A stretch of 64,000 nt of DNA from Pseudoalteromonas rubra (GCF_001482385.1 NZ_CP013611.1:3038001-3102000), one strand, 5' to 3'; counted from the stretch's first letter, positions 13,293 through 24,191 are shown. Made by a program: numbers and translations. The notes: a model not told the origin generated them from the sequence alone.

Positions 13293-13712
13293 ATGAAAAT
13301 TTCCATTCTTTTATGCCTAATGTGCGTAATATTGATGGCATGTTCCAGTACAGGGAAGGTAACCAGGGAACAGCTTAAGCACTCTCACTGGCAGTTAACT
13401 CAGGTTGATGGACGTAGTGTTGATGATGCTACAGCTATCGAAATCGAATTTCTCGATGCTTTACAGGTGGTTGGATTTGCGGGTTGTAATCGGTTTTTTG
13501 CTGAGGGCAACATGGAATCTGATGTGCTCAAATTGGCTCAGTTAGGCATGACTCGCAAGTCATGTGGCGATGCGCTGGATACGCAAGAAATGCAGTTTCT
13601 GGAGATGTTAGAGCAGGGCGTGACCGTTACCATCCTGAATAGCAAACTACATATGCAAGGCCAGAAGACCTGGCAATTTAAAGCGCTGGACGCAGAGCCT
13701 TTGACTAACTAG
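13293..13712 (+). CDS. META domain lipoprotein (HslJ-like)
   Basis: 139 residues. A lipoprotein signal ends at the lipobox LMAC with Cys17. The remainder is a META domain: SHWQLTQVDGRSV opening and GFAGCNRFFAEG, with RKSCGDALDTQEMQFLEML. META proteins such as HslJ are linked to envelope stress or novobiocin resistance in E. coli; function here is inferred only from fold. Ser18 and Ser19 after the cysteine contain no Asp at +2, so it should be sorted to the outer membrane. It precedes the TPP riboswitch and is probably a separate unit. Confidence 0.85.
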   Translation: MKISILLCLMCVILMACSSTGKVTREQLKHSHWQLTQVDGRSVDDATAIEIEFLDALQVVGFAGCNRFFAEGNMESDVLKLAQLGMTRKSCGDALDTQEMQFLEMLEQGVTVTILNSKLHMQGQKTWQFKALDAEPLTN

Positions 13713-13744
13713 GCGCGATTCAGTACACTTTTTTACAGTTCGTT

Positions 13745-13832
13745 ACTTGTCGGAGTGCCCATCTGGGCTGAGATCGCAGTATTGCGGGATCCGTGGACCT
13801 GATCAGGTTAATGCCTGCGTAGGGAACAAGCT
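13745..13832 (+). promoter_or_regulatory. TPP riboswitch (THI element) upstream of thiC
   Basis: The aptamer is recognisable from end to end. The P1 stem is ACTTGT at 13745-13750 with ACAAG at 13826-13830. The pyrimidine-sensing CTGAGAT lies at 13768-13774. The pyrophosphate-sensing arm runs GGACCTGATCAGGTTAATGC, then CTGCGTAGGGA closes the domain. TPP binding should lower expression of the thi operon. Confidence 0.97.
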
Positions 13833-15961
<2,129 letters not shown>

Positions 15962-16001
15962 TTGAAGACGGCGGGCCCAATTGGGTCCGCATGGAGGCAA
16001 G

Positions 16002-17021
16002 ATGTCCCAGACAAATAAACCGCGTGTTGCCATCGTCGGTTTTGGCCTGATCGGTCGGGTTACTGCCCTGATGTTGGCCGAACACTATCACCTGAGTATC
16101 TTTGAACGTGACCCGGTCTCGGCGCCTTCCAGCGTCGGTACTTTAGCTGCTGCTATGCTCGCACCTATGGCTGAATCTGTAATTTGTGAACAAGATCTGG
16201 CGGAGCTGGGTTTAGAAGCGATGACCTTATGGCCTGAGTTGCTGGCCAAGCTTGATACGCCGGTGTTTTTTCAGCAGCAAGGGACCGTGATCGTTGCACA
16301 TCAGCAAGACCGGGGTGATTTACTGAGTTTTCAGCGTCGCCTTAAGCCTCTGGCTGGTCATCAGGCACAAAGTCTGGATGGCCGTGGCATTGGTGCGTTA
16401 GAGCCTGAGTTAGCCGGTCGATTTCATCAGGGGTTGTATTTACCCTGTGAAGGTCAACTCGATAATCTGGCATTCTTTGCGGCGAGTCTCAGTACATTAC
16501 AGAAAATGGGTGTGTACTTTCATGAGGGGGCTGATGCACAGATAGAACAGGGTTGTGTGAATGGTGACGCCTTTGACTGGATCATCGATTGCCGCGGGTT
16601 AGACGCAAAAGCACAGAGCCCGGGGTTGCGTGGTGTGCGGGGTGAAGTTGCACGCATTCATGCGCCTGAGGTGAACTTACAACGCCCAGTGCGTCTTATG
16701 CATCCGCGTTACCCACTCTATATTGCACCTAAGCCAAACCATGAGTTTGTGATAGGAGCCACCGAAATTGAGTCTCAGGATCGGGGCGATATCACCGTAC
16801 GTTCGACGCTGGAGTTGCTATCGGCGGCTTATACGGTGCACAGTGGATTTGCCGAGGGACGTGTGATGTCTCTGCGTGCAGGGTTACGCCCGGCATATAA
16901 AGACAATCGACCACAAATCAGTGTAACAGGCAATGTGATCCGAATTAATGGCCTGTATCGACACGGTTTTTTGCTGGCACCTGCGGTGGTGCAACAAGCG
17001 TTACAACAAGGGGTATTATGA
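16002..17021 (+). CDS. thiO: Glycine oxidase ThiO-like FAD-dependent oxidoreductase
   Basis: 339 residues. FAD-binding GFGLIG at residues 13-18 in the DAO fold, FHQGLYLPCEGQLDN in the middle, and the C-terminal LRAGLRPAYKDNRPQIS followed by INGLYRHGFLLAPA as in ThiO. It oxidises glycine to dehydroglycine for thiazole formation and needs oxygen, replacing the anaerobic ThiH route, which is absent. The ATG at 16002 follows GGAGG. Its end overlaps thiS by four bases, implying coupled translation. Confidence 0.92.
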   Translation: MSQTNKPRVAIVGFGLIGRVTALMLAEHYHLSIFERDPVSAPSSVGTLAAAMLAPMAESVICEQDLAELGLEAMTLWPELLAKLDTPVFFQQQGTVIVAHQQDRGDLLSFQRRLKPLAGHQAQSLDGRGIGALEPELAGRFHQGLYLPCEGQLDNLAFFAASLSTLQKMGVYFHEGADAQIEQGCVNGDAFDWIIDCRGLDAKAQSPGLRGVRGEVARIHAPEVNLQRPVRLMHPRYPLYIAPKPNHEFVIGATEIESQDRGDITVRSTLELLSAAYTVHSGFAEGRVMSLRAGLRPAYKDNRPQISVTGNVIRINGLYRHGFLLAPAVVQQALQQGVL

Positions 17022-17215
17022 ATATTAGTTACAACGGTCAGGCACTCACGTTGTCGCAGCCACACTCTCTGTTAGAGGTAATTGAAGCACAGGGGGCGAA
17101 AGCACCTTACGCGGTTGCACTCAATGGCCAGTTTGTACCGCGCAGCGGATTGGCGGAACAGCGACTGCAAGAAGGTGACAGCATTGAGTTGTTATCGCCT
17201 ATTCAGGGGGGGTGA
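17018..17215 (+). CDS. thiS: Sulfur carrier protein
   Basis: 65 residues, ubiquitin-like fold. The C-terminus is QGG; after adenylation by ThiF the terminal glycine carries sulfur as a thiocarboxylate for the thiazole ring. The ATG overlaps the thiO stop (ATGA), and its own stop overlaps the thiG start region. Normal length. Confidence 0.95.
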   Translation: MNISYNGQALTLSQPHSLLEVIEAQGAKAPYAVALNGQFVPRSGLAEQRLQEGDSIELLSPIQGG

Positions 17216-18009
17216 TGATGCAGACGGATATGCCTTTCACGGTTTATGGAGAGCAGTTTGACAGTCGATTGTTGATAGGCTCAGCACTTTATCCCTCGCC
17301 GGAAGTGATGCAGCAAAGTTTGCTGGCTTCTCAGGCACAAATCGTGACAGTTTCTTTACGGCGACAAAATTCTGTGTCTGCCGGGGATGATTTCTGGCAA
17401 TTGATCAAGGATACTGGCTTGCGGGTATTACCCAATACCGCCGGGTGTCACAGTGTTAAAGAAGTGGTGACACTGGCGCAAATGTGTCGCGAAGTGTTTG
17501 CCACTGACTGGATAAAGTTGGAACTCATCGGGGATGAATACAATTTACAGCCAGATCCGATTGCGTTGCTCGAAGCAACCGAGATTTTAATAAAACAAGG
17601 GTTTAAAGTGCTGCCCTACTGCACCGATGACTTAGTGGTGTGTCAGCGCCTGGCGGATCTGGGCTGCGAAGTCCTGATGCCCTGGGGTGCCCCCATAGGT
17701 ACTGGTAAAGGCTTACTCAATCCCTATAATTTGCAAACCATTCGAGAGCGTTTGCCTAATCATACCCTGATTGTCGATGCAGGGCTGGGCTTACCATCTC
17801 ATGCCGTTCAAGCGTTGGAGCTGGGTTATGACGCGGTGTTGTTAAATTCGGCCATTGCGGGTGCCGGGTGTCCGGTGACTATGGCCAGCGCTTTTCATCA
17901 CGCGGTGGTTGCCGGGCGTGCTGCCTATGTGGCGCAGGCGATGCCTGAGAAAGAGGTGGCGGCGCCTTCTACCCCAACTATGGGTATGCCTTTTTGGCAT
18001 CAGAATTAA
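17215..18009 (+). CDS. thiG: Thiazole synthase
   Basis: About 264 residues of TIM-barrel ThiG. It condenses DXP, dehydroglycine and ThiS thiocarboxylate. Family motifs include [49 protein letters not shown] and [10 protein letters not shown]. The lysine in WIKLE corresponds to the Schiff base lysine. Start is one of GTG 17212, ATG 17215 or ATG 17218, overlapping the end of thiS; 17215 is chosen by spacing to AGGGGGG. It extends a little at the C-terminus compared with E. coli (256 residues). Confidence 0.94.
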   Translation: MMQTDMPFTVYGEQFDSRLLIGSALYPSPEVMQQSLLASQAQIVTVSLRRQNSVSAGDDFWQLIKDTGLRVLPNTAGCHSVKEVVTLAQMCREVFATDWIKLELIGDEYNLQPDPIALLEATEILIKQGFKVLPYCTDDLVVCQRLADLGCEVLMPWGAPIGTGKGLLNPYNLQTIRERLPNHTLIVDAGLGLPSHAVQALELGYDAVLLNSAIAGAGCPVTMASAFHHAVVAGRAAYVAQAMPEKEVAAPSTPTMGMPFWHQN

Positions 18010-18011
18010 AC

Positions 18012-18064
18012 ACACGTTTACGTGTCGTGAAGATTGTGTGGCGCATCGCACTTTATCATGCGCC
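18012..18064 (+). repeat. Two intercistronic hairpins between thiG and thiD-thiE
   Basis: ACACG/CGTGT around TTTA (18012-18025) and GGCGCAT/ATGCGCC around 11 bases (18040-18046 with 18058-18064). No T-run follows either. They may stabilise or process the operon mRNA; otherwise unexplained. Confidence 0.4.
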
Positions 18065-18093
18065 CATGTTCAACAGAATAAGTAGGAGTAATT

Positions 18094-19614
18094 GTGGCTG
18101 AACTGGTATGGACCATTGCAGGGTCGGACTCGGGTGGGGGAGCAGGCATACAGGCTGATGTGAAAGCTATGCACAGTTTTGGTGTGCAAACCTGCACGGC
18201 CGTAACCGCACTGACGGCGCAAAATAGCCTCGCGGTAGAGGAAATTAACGCGGTGTCCAGTGAAGTGCTGGAATCTCAGTTACTGGCGCTTGAAGCTGAT
18301 TTAAAAGCGACTGTGATTAAGATTGGCATGCTGGCTAATAGTACGCAGATCCAGTTGGTTGCAGAGCACCTGGCACAGTACAAAAGCCGCTGGGAAAGGC
18401 CGCCTGTGGTGGTCTTTGATCCTGTTGCGATTGCATCCAGTGGCGATGCGCTGACCGAAGAAGATACCCTGGACGCGCTGAAAAAGTATCTCTTGCCGCT
18501 GGTTGACGTGATCACGCCCAATACGCAGGAAACACAGGTACTGACCGGGGTTTATCTAATTGGCCCAGACGCAGTCAGAGACGCTGCCCTTAAACTGAGG
18601 GATCTGGGGGTGAAATCGGTGATTATTAAAGGTGGTCACTGGGATTACCCTAACGGTTACTGTATCGATTATTGCTGGAGCGAAGGCGAAGAGTATTGGC
18701 TTGGCAATGAGGCGATACAAACACCACACAGTCATGGCACTGGTTGTAGCTTTGCATCTTCTGTCGCCGCGTGTCTGGCGAAAGGCTACCCTATCAAAGA
18801 TGCCTTTATTCTGGCCAAAGCCTATATCAATCAGGGGTTGAAAGTGGCACAGCGATTTGGTGAGGGCAGGGGGCCACTGGCCCATGCTGGATTCCCTGAG
18901 CAGATCAGCGATTTTCCACAGGTCATAGAAGCGGGCAGTTGGCTGGGCGATGAGCTGGAGTTTGCGGTTAGCGAAGAGTTTAACTTTGCTGCGGGTTTTG
19001 CGCCGGTGGGAGAAGAGTTGGGGCTCTATGCCGTTGTTGATTCTGTAGACTGGGTGGAAAAGTGTCTGGCTGAGGGCGTGAGAACGGTGCAACTCAGAAT
19101 TAAGCAGGCTGACAAGGCTACGCTGGAAGAAGACATCCAGTGTGCTATCACCCTGGGGGAAAAGTATCAGGGCCGGGTCTTTATAAACGACTACTGGGAA
19201 CTGGCTATTCGTCATGGGGCTTATGGTGTCCATCTTGGTCAGGAAGATTTGGATTCGGCTAATCTGGTTGCCATTCAGCAGGCGGGGCTGCGTCTTGGGG
19301 TATCAACACATGGCTTTTACGAAATGCTGCGTGCCCATAACTACCGGCCCAGTTATCTGGCGTTTGGGGCGATATACCCGACTACGACCAAAGACATGAC
19401 AGGTCAGATCCAGGGGCTGGAGAAACTCAGGCATTTTGTGCCCCTGATGCGTGAGACTTACCCCACGGTAGCTATTGGGGGGATCGACCTGACTCGTGCT
19501 CATCAGGTCGCTGCAACGGGTGTCGGGAGTGTTGCTGTGGTGCGTGCCATTACCGAGGCCAGTGACCACAGGCAAGCGATTGTTGACCTTAAGCGGGCCA
19601 CTGGCGAATCATGA
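18094..19614 (+). CDS. thiDE: Fused HMP-P kinase / thiamine phosphate synthase
   Basis: 506 residues combining two enzymes. Residues 1 to about 270 are ThiD: AGSDSGGGAGIQADVK, AVTALTAQNS, GMLANS, DPVAIASSG and HGTGCSFASSVAACLAKG. Residues about 300-506 are ThiE: VQLRIKQAD, FINDYWELAIRHGAYGVHLGQ, GVSTHG, FGAIYPTTTKDM and AIGGI. The fusion phosphorylates HMP-P and couples HMP-PP to the thiazole phosphate. Such fusions are known in gammaproteobacteria. GTG start after AGGAG. The final bases overlap thiF by four. Confidence 0.95.
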   Translation: MAELVWTIAGSDSGGGAGIQADVKAMHSFGVQTCTAVTALTAQNSLAVEEINAVSSEVLESQLLALEADLKATVIKIGMLANSTQIQLVAEHLAQYKSRWERPPVVVFDPVAIASSGDALTEEDTLDALKKYLLPLVDVITPNTQETQVLTGVYLIGPDAVRDAALKLRDLGVKSVIIKGGHWDYPNGYCIDYCWSEGEEYWLGNEAIQTPHSHGTGCSFASSVAACLAKGYPIKDAFILAKAYINQGLKVAQRFGEGRGPLAHAGFPEQISDFPQVIEAGSWLGDELEFAVSEEFNFAAGFAPVGEELGLYAVVDSVDWVEKCLAEGVRTVQLRIKQADKATLEEDIQCAITLGEKYQGRVFINDYWELAIRHGAYGVHLGQEDLDSANLVAIQQAGLRLGVSTHGFYEMLRAHNYRPSYLAFGAIYPTTTKDMTGQIQGLEKLRHFVPLMRETYPTVAIGGIDLTRAHQVAATGVGSVAVVRAITEASDHRQAIVDLKRATGES

Positions 19615-20363
19615 GTACAGAACTCAGTGACAAAGAGCGGTTGAGGTACAGCCGCCATTTACTGCTCAATGCAGTATCTGAAGCTGGCCAGATGCGGCTC
19701 AAAGCGGCCCGGGTGGCCGTAATTGGGTGTGGTGGCCTGGGAAGCCCTGCGCTGTTTTACTTAGCGGCAAGCGGTGTTGGCCAGTTGACCTTTTGTGATG
19801 ATGATGCAGTTGAGTTGTCGAATTTACAAAGGCAGATTTTGTATAAGATCAATCATATTGGCCAGTCAAAAGCAAAAGCAGCAGGGAAAGTCTTAGCGAG
19901 TTTGAATAACCAAATATCACTTATTCCACTGTCATTAAAACTCGACACGAGCAACATAGACACGGTGCTGCAAGACAGTGACTGGATCCTTGATTGCAGC
20001 GATAACTTCGCCACGCGCTACTTGCTGAATCAGTATTGTCTGCGTGAACGCAAAGTACTTATCTCTGGCGCAGCGCTGGGCACTCAGGGACAGTTTATAT
20101 CTTTTGACTTCAGAACATCGTCTCCTTGCTATCATTGCGTCTTCCCTGAGTCGCCAGCGTCTACTGAATTAAATTGTCAAAATGCCGGGGTCGTCAGTCC
20201 TTTACTTGGCATGATTGGCTCTATGCAGGCGATGAAAGCGGTCAGTTTGATTGTCTCTGGTGTACCAGACAAGGCGAGTGAGATGATAGTGGTTGATGCG
20301 TTAAGCTTGCAGCAGAGACAATTTACATTGGAAAGAGATCCTGCCTGTACAGTGTGCTGCTAA
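19611..20363 (+). CDS. thiF: ThiS adenylyltransferase (E1-like)
   Basis: 250 residues. The ATP-binding GCGGLGSPALFYLAASGVG lies near residue 40-60, the NLQRQILY arginine finger near 75, and paired CYHC and CTVC motifs bind zinc. It adenylates the C-terminal glycine of ThiS. The ATG overlaps the thiDE stop. Context with thiS and thiG makes a thiamine role much more likely than MoeB or a RiPP cyclase. A small peptide gene follows 57 bp downstream without an intervening intrinsic terminator. Confidence 0.93.
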   Translation: MSTELSDKERLRYSRHLLLNAVSEAGQMRLKAARVAVIGCGGLGSPALFYLAASGVGQLTFCDDDAVELSNLQRQILYKINHIGQSKAKAAGKVLASLNNQISLIPLSLKLDTSNIDTVLQDSDWILDCSDNFATRYLLNQYCLRERKVLISGAALGTQGQFISFDFRTSSPCYHCVFPESPASTELNCQNAGVVSPLLGMIGSMQAMKAVSLIVSGVPDKASEMIVVDALSLQQRQFTLERDPACTVCC

Positions 20364-20420
20364 TCCTGTCATGTTAATGTGTTTTCGTATTGTTGATTTA
20401 TTCATCAATAAGGAAACATT

Positions 20421-20594
20421 ATGAAAATCACACTCTCTAAAAAAAACCTCAAACAATTAAGCTCGCAAAGACGTGAGATAAATCTGCAGGAAACCCCTAA
20501 AGTGGCTGGTGGAGTTTCAGTACTTGCGCCTTGCCATACAGGTCCTGCAGGTTCGTGCGTCTGGTCTGTGTGTACACTGATTGGGTGCCCGTAA
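20421..20594 (+). CDS. RiPP or bacteriocin precursor-like peptide, orphan
   Basis: 57 residues, ATG at 20421 after AAGGAAAC. Residues 1-31 read as a Lys-rich leader: MKITLSKKNLKQLSS, then a polar stretch, then KVAGG with the double glycine at 30-31. Residues 32-57 are a sharply different, uncharged core with four Cys (38, 46, 51, 56), three Ser (33, 45, 49), two Thr (40, 52) and Trp48. Leader shape and GG site recall lanthipeptide-like leaders and double-glycine bacteriocins. No LanB, LanC, LanM, peptidase-transporter or immunity gene is near. It lies between thiF and a strong terminator, so it may be the last gene of the TPP-controlled transcript. That it is expressed is inference. Confidence 0.6.
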   Translation: MKITLSKKNLKQLSSQRREINLQETPKVAGGVSVLAPCHTGPAGSCVWSVCTLIGCP

Positions 20595-20621
20595 CGCTCA
20601 TCGAAGCACCCATATCATATT

Positions 20622-20648
20622 AAAAAGCCCGCATGCGCGGGCTGTTTT
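20622..20648. terminator. Bidirectional terminator between the peptide gene and psd
   Basis: AGCCCGC / GCGGGCT stem (20626-20632 with 20637-20643) around ATGC, flanked by A-run on the left and GTTTT on the right. The T-run is better on the minus strand, for psd. Confidence 0.88.
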
Positions 20649-20668
20649 AGTGTCTTATCTGGGTGGGT

Positions 20669-21535
20669 TTATTCACGAATGGTCGCGAATGGCGTGCCCA
20701 TGCGGGTAACGGTTTCTGGTAACTGGTTTGCCAGGAAGTCGGCTTTATCTTCTCCCCAGGCCAGGATCACAGTTGAGCCCAGCTTAAAGCGGCCCATTTC
20801 GTCGCCTTTTTTCAGCTTAATGGCGTTGTCACCTTCGGCCGGGTAATCCCAGCTGAAGACGTCTTTGCCTGCGGGTGGGGTCACAGTACCAGCCCAGATG
20901 GTTTCAATGCTGGCTACTATGGTTGCGCCCACCAATACCATGGCAAGGGGACCGATTTCAGTGTCGAAAATAGCCACAACGCGCTCGTTACGTGCAAACA
21001 GGTTCGGGACGTTTTGTGCCGTCAAAGGGTTAACTGAGAACAGGTCGCCAGGCACGTAGATCATCTTTTTCAGTGTACCATCAAGGGGCATATGAATACG
21101 GTGATAGTCTTTGGGTGCCAGGTAAATCGTGGCAAATTTACCACCCAGATACGGCGCTACGTCTGACTCTTTGCCACCCAACAGGGTTTGCAGGCTGTAG
21201 TCATGGCCTTTGGCCTGAATGATCTGACCATCTACGACATCGCCCAGCTGGCTGATGGCGCCGTCAACCGGGTGTGCCACGATGCTGGCTTCCTCAGCAA
21301 GCGGACGGATCCCCGGCTTCAGCGGGCGGGTAAAGAATTCATTAAAGGTCTTGTAGTGAGCTGGATCTTCATGCAGCGCTTCACTCATGTCTATCTTGTA
21401 TTGTTTGATAAACAGTTTAATTAAGGTGGTTGTCAGTGCACCCGCTTCGGCTGCTGCCAGTTTTCCCACCAAACGTGATACGGCATGTTTGGGTAAAGCA
21501 TATTGCAGGGCAATTTTTAGTTTATCCAAGTTCAC
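20669..21535 (-). CDS. psd: Phosphatidylserine decarboxylase proenzyme
   Basis: 288 residues. Membrane-associated enzyme that makes phosphatidylethanolamine. The self-cleavage motif LGST lies near the C-terminus in [14 protein letters not shown], giving a pyruvoyl serine. [24 protein letters not shown] and [13 protein letters not shown] are family landmarks. I place the start at the GTG at 21535, preceded by AGGAATAAT on the minus strand, because the residues after it align with the E. coli N-terminus; the longer in-frame opening reaches into the end of rsgA. psd after rsgA is a conserved gammaproteobacterial pair. Confidence 0.95.
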   Translation of the reverse strand: MNLDKLKIALQYALPKHAVSRLVGKLAAAEAGALTTTLIKLFIKQYKIDMSEALHEDPAHYKTFNEFFTRPLKPGIRPLAEEASIVAHPVDGAISQLGDVVDGQIIQAKGHDYSLQTLLGGKESDVAPYLGGKFATIYLAPKDYHRIHMPLDGTLKKMIYVPGDLFSVNPLTAQNVPNLFARNERVVAIFDTEIGPLAMVLVGATIVASIETIWAGTVTPPAGKDVFSWDYPAEGDNAIKLKKGDEMGRFKLGSTVILAWGEDKADFLANQLPETVTRMGTPFATIRE

Positions 21536-21569
21536 TTTTATTATTCCTGAAAAAATTTTGAAGATAGTA

Positions 21570-22622
21570 TCAAACTCTTGGCGCGCGCGCACCTGCGCGG
21601 CCATCTGCCATTGACTCCAGAATGCGGTGATAGCTGTCGAAGCGCAGTTCGCTTATTTTGCCTTCGTCAACCGCTTCCAGGATCAGACAACCAGGATCGT
21701 TGAGGTGTTTGCAGTCTCGAAAACGGCAGCCACCGATAAACTCACGGAACTCTTTAAAGCACCAGGTCACGCGCTCTACTTCGAGATGCCACAGACCAAA
21801 CTCACGGATCCCCGGGCTGTCTATCAGGTTACCGCCACTGGGTAAGTGATGCAGTTTTGAGACGGTTGTGGTGTGCTGGCCCAGGCCACTGTTTTCGGAC
21901 ACTTCCTGGGTCAGGATGGCTGCATCAGGCAGTACCGTATTGACCAGTGTTGACTTCCCGACCCCAGACTGACCAACGAAGATATTATTCTTTTCTGTCA
22001 GCAGGGCTTTGAGCTCATCGATCCCTTCGCCAGTCTTGTTACTGACCAGTAAGACGCGGTAACCTAAGTCGCGATAGATATCCAAGACTTCATCGACATA
22101 GTCGAGGCCTTCGTCATCGAGCAGGTCAACCTTGTTGAGTAACAGAATTGGTTCAATCCCCATGTCTTCACAGGCGACCAGGTAACGGTCAATGATCTGT
22201 GGGGTAAATTCAGGCACCACGGCGGACACCATTAAAATCTGATCTATGTTGGCTGCCACCACCTTAACACCATCATAAAAATCCGGACGGGTCAGCTGAG
22301 AGCGTCGAGGCTCGACGGCTTCTATGACGCCGGCCAAATCGCCTTCGCTCACTTTGGCGCGACGGAAAATCACTTCGTCACCACACACTAAACTGGTGAC
22401 GGTACGGCGGATATTGCAGCGTAGCACGTCGCCATTTTCGCACTCGACATCGGCATGTTGCCCAAAGCGACTGATCACTACGGCGGGTTCTGTGGGGCCC
22501 AGGTTGTCTGTTTGCCAGCTTACCTGAGTGTCGGATTGTTGTTTCGCTTTATGCAAGCGTTTTTGATGATTGGCACTGATCCGTCTGGATTGGCCCTTAC
22601 TGAGTTTTTTGCGTTTTGCCAT
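21570..22622 (-). CDS. rsgA: Ribosome biogenesis GTPase RsgA
   Basis: 350 residues. Circularly permuted GTPase acting late in 30S subunit maturation. An N-terminal basic stretch and an OB domain (about 45-110) come first, then G4 LNKVDL precedes G1 GQSGVGKST and G3 DSPGIREF, which shows the permuted order. The C-terminal zinc site includes [14 protein letters not shown]. psd follows 34 bp downstream on the same strand; orn is divergent. Confidence 0.95.
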   Translation of the reverse strand: MAKRKKLSKGQSRRISANHQKRLHKAKQQSDTQVSWQTDNLGPTEPAVVISRFGQHADVECENGDVLRCNIRRTVTSLVCGDEVIFRRAKVSEGDLAGVIEAVEPRRSQLTRPDFYDGVKVVAANIDQILMVSAVVPEFTPQIIDRYLVACEDMGIEPILLLNKVDLLDDEGLDYVDEVLDIYRDLGYRVLLVSNKTGEGIDELKALLTEKNNIFVGQSGVGKSTLVNTVLPDAAILTQEVSENSGLGQHTTTVSKLHHLPSGGNLIDSPGIREFGLWHLEVERVTWCFKEFREFIGGCRFRDCKHLNDPGCLILEAVDEGKISELRFDSYHRILESMADGRAGARAPRV

Positions 22623-22795
22623 ATCTAATAAACTCGCGACACGATTTATTGCTATCGAGTGGTATACAGGCCAATCATGGACTATAACTCAATAAATTGC
22701 CCCGCTTTGTAAAAAAAAGCTTTTGGTCGAGTGATGAAGCTAATATGATATATCTAATTGCATTGGATCTAAAGGAAAGTACCGTTAGGTAGTGT

Positions 22796-23341
22796 ATGTC
22801 TTTTCATGAATCAAACCTGATCTGGCTCGACTTAGAAATGACGGGTCTGGAACCTAAAACAGATAGGATCCTCGAAATTGCCACTGTGATCACAGACTGT
22901 GATCTTAACGTACTGGCTGAGGGACCTGTAATTGCTATCCATCAAAGTGATGAATTACTTGATAATATGGATGAATGGTGTACAAACCAGCATGGCCGCT
23001 CAGGTCTGACTGCGCGTTGTAAGGCCAGTTCTCATTCTGAATCTGATGCAATCAAACAAACCTTGGACTTCCTGAAGCAATGGGTGCCGCCGGGCAAATC
23101 GCCTATGTGTGGTAATTCGATTGGTCAGGACCGTCGTTTCCTCAATAAATACATGCCAGAGCTGGAAGAATACTTCCACTACCGCAACCTGGACGTTAGC
23201 ACGATTAAAGAGCTGGCACGTCGCTGGAAGCCTGAGCTGTTAAACGGGATCCACAAAAAGAGTTCTCACCTGGCTCTGGACGACATTAAAGACTCCATTA
23301 TGGAGTTGAAGGTCTATCAGCAAAAATTCTTCAATCTTTAA
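22796..23341 (+). CDS. orn: Oligoribonuclease
   Basis: 181 residues, DEDDh exonuclease that degrades di- to pentaribonucleotides, including pGpG made from c-di-GMP. Catalytic residues are visible in [10 protein letters not shown] (Asp, Glu), SIGQDRRFL (Asp) and [10 protein letters not shown] (His, Asp). Normal length. The ATG follows AAAGGAAAG at some distance (about 20 bp) and a weak GGTAG. Divergent from rsgA, as in E. coli. Confidence 0.96.
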   Translation: MSFHESNLIWLDLEMTGLEPKTDRILEIATVITDCDLNVLAEGPVIAIHQSDELLDNMDEWCTNQHGRSGLTARCKASSHSESDAIKQTLDFLKQWVPPGKSPMCGNSIGQDRRFLNKYMPELEEYFHYRNLDVSTIKELARRWKPELLNGIHKKSSHLALDDIKDSIMELKVYQQKFFNL

Positions 23342-23359
23342 AAAATTTAGAAAAAGTAC

Positions 23360-23387
23360 TTGCAATGCTTTTTCTATCTTGTAGAAT
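23360..23387 (+). promoter_or_regulatory. Promoter of the tRNA-Gly array
   Basis: TTGCAA at 23360-23365, 16-bp spacer, TAGAAT at 23382-23387, followed by the GC-rich CCTGCCCCGCTC, the kind of discriminator seen at stringently controlled stable RNA promoters. Confidence 0.7.
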
Positions 23388-23437
23388 CCTGCCCCGCTCA
23401 AGACGGCAAAGCTTATTTGTCTCTGGGGTATTATGAA

Positions 23438-23513
23438 GCGGCACTAGCTCAGCTGGTAGAGCGCGACCTTGCCAAGGTCGAGGTCACGAGTTCGAACCTC
23501 GTGTGCCGCTCCA
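23438..23513 (+). tRNA. tRNA-Gly(GCC), copy 1
   Basis: 76 bases with encoded CCA. Acceptor GCGGCAC pairs with GTGCCGC, D arm AGCTCAGCTGGTAGAGC, anticodon loop CTTGCCAA with GCC, T arm around GTTCGAACC. First of four identical copies. Confidence 0.98.
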
Positions 23514-23562
23514 ATCTACAATCAGTTTACTCAACTGACTAAAAAAGAGCACTTATTGTGAT

Positions 23563-23625
23563 GCGGCACTAGCTCAGCTGCTAAAACGTTAGACGCGACC
23601 TCAAGGTTGCGCCCAGCGGGAAACT
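23563..23625 (+). pseudogene. Decayed tRNA-Gly copy A
   Basis: Begins with 18 bases identical to the array tRNA (GCGGCACTAGCTCAGCTG). An altered D loop with extra bases follows (CTAAAACGTTAGACGCGACC), then CTCAAGG where the intact gene has CTTGCCAAGG. The anticodon triplet and the T arm are missing and there is no CCA end. It cannot fold as a tRNA. The end is approximate. Confidence 0.75.
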
Positions 23626-23642
23626 AAGAGCTACATTGGAAT

Positions 23643-23690
23643 GCGGCACTGGCTCTGCTGCTAAAACGTTAGACGCGACCCGTCGCGCAC
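23643..23690 (+). pseudogene. Decayed tRNA-Gly copy B
   Basis: Starts GCGGCACTGGCTCTGCTG, two substitutions from the intact tRNA, then shares the string CTAAAACGTTAGACGCGACC with copy A, so A and B come from one damaged ancestor duplicated in tandem 80 bp apart. No anticodon or T arm. The end is approximate. Confidence 0.72.
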
Positions 23691-23719
23691 CAGCGCTTTA
23701 ATATTCCATAACTTATGAA

Positions 23720-23795
23720 GCGGCACTAGCTCAGCTGGTAGAGCGCGACCTTGCCAAGGTCGAGGTCACGAGTTCGAACCTCGTGTGCCGCTCCA
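23720..23795 (+). tRNA. tRNA-Gly(GCC), copy 2
   Basis: 76 bases, identical to copy 1 including CCA. The spacer after it resembles that after copy 1 (ATCAGTTTACTCAACTGACT with a small hairpin and an A-run), showing that gene plus spacer was the duplicated unit of about 125 bp. Confidence 0.98.
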
Positions 23796-23844
23796 ATCTA
23801 TAATCAGTTTACTCAACTGACTAAAAAAGAGTACTTATAGTGAT

Positions 23845-23920
23845 GCGGCACTAGCTCAGCTGGTAGAGCGCGACCTTGCCAAGGTCGAGGTCACGAGTTC
23901 GAACCTCGTGTGCCGCTCCA
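23845..23920 (+). tRNA. tRNA-Gly(GCC), copy 3
   Basis: 76 bases, identical to copies 1 and 2. Starts 125 bp after copy 2, with the same spacer type. Confidence 0.98.
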
Positions 23921-23990
23921 ATTTACGATCAGTTTACTCAACTGACTGAATAACGAGTTTGTATGGTATTATATTTCCATACCCTGTGAT

Positions 23991-24066
23991 GCGGCACTAG
24001 CTCAGCTGGTAGAGCGCGACCTTGCCAAGGTCGAGGTCACGAGTTCGAACCTCGTGTGCCGCTCCA
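23991..24066 (+). tRNA. tRNA-Gly(GCC), copy 4
   Basis: 76 bases, identical to the other copies. The spacer before it contains extra AT-rich sequence, so the interval is 146 bp. Last of the array; rpsF follows. Confidence 0.98.
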
Positions 24067-24162
24067 ACTTCCTCCTGTCTCTTTATACTCAATACTCATA
24101 TTTTTTCACTCCGACTCACGCAACTTTAAATATTATTCCACCAATTTTCAGCGATAAACTGA

Positions 24163-24191
24163 TTGCTTATTTTTAGCGCGACACGTAAAAT
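24163..24191 (+). promoter_or_regulatory. Promoter of the rpsF operon
   Basis: TTGCTT at 24163-24168, 17-bp spacer, TAAAAT at 24186-24191. A leader of about 85 bases separates it from the rpsF start. Confidence 0.7.

Noticed and set aside
19611..20363. ThiF as a RiPP cyclodehydratase partner of the small peptide
   Set aside because: It has the ThiF ATP site and zinc cysteines and follows thiS-thiG-thiDE with overlapping codons, so thiamine synthesis explains it fully. No YcaO gene is present.
23360..23542. 60-residue frame reading through the first tRNA-Gly gene
   Set aside because: It translates the tRNA itself and its promoter; no protein role is plausible.
23438..24066. Repeated units considered as a CRISPR array
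   Set aside because: The 76-base repeats fold as tRNA-Gly; spacers are similar to each other and there are no cas genes.
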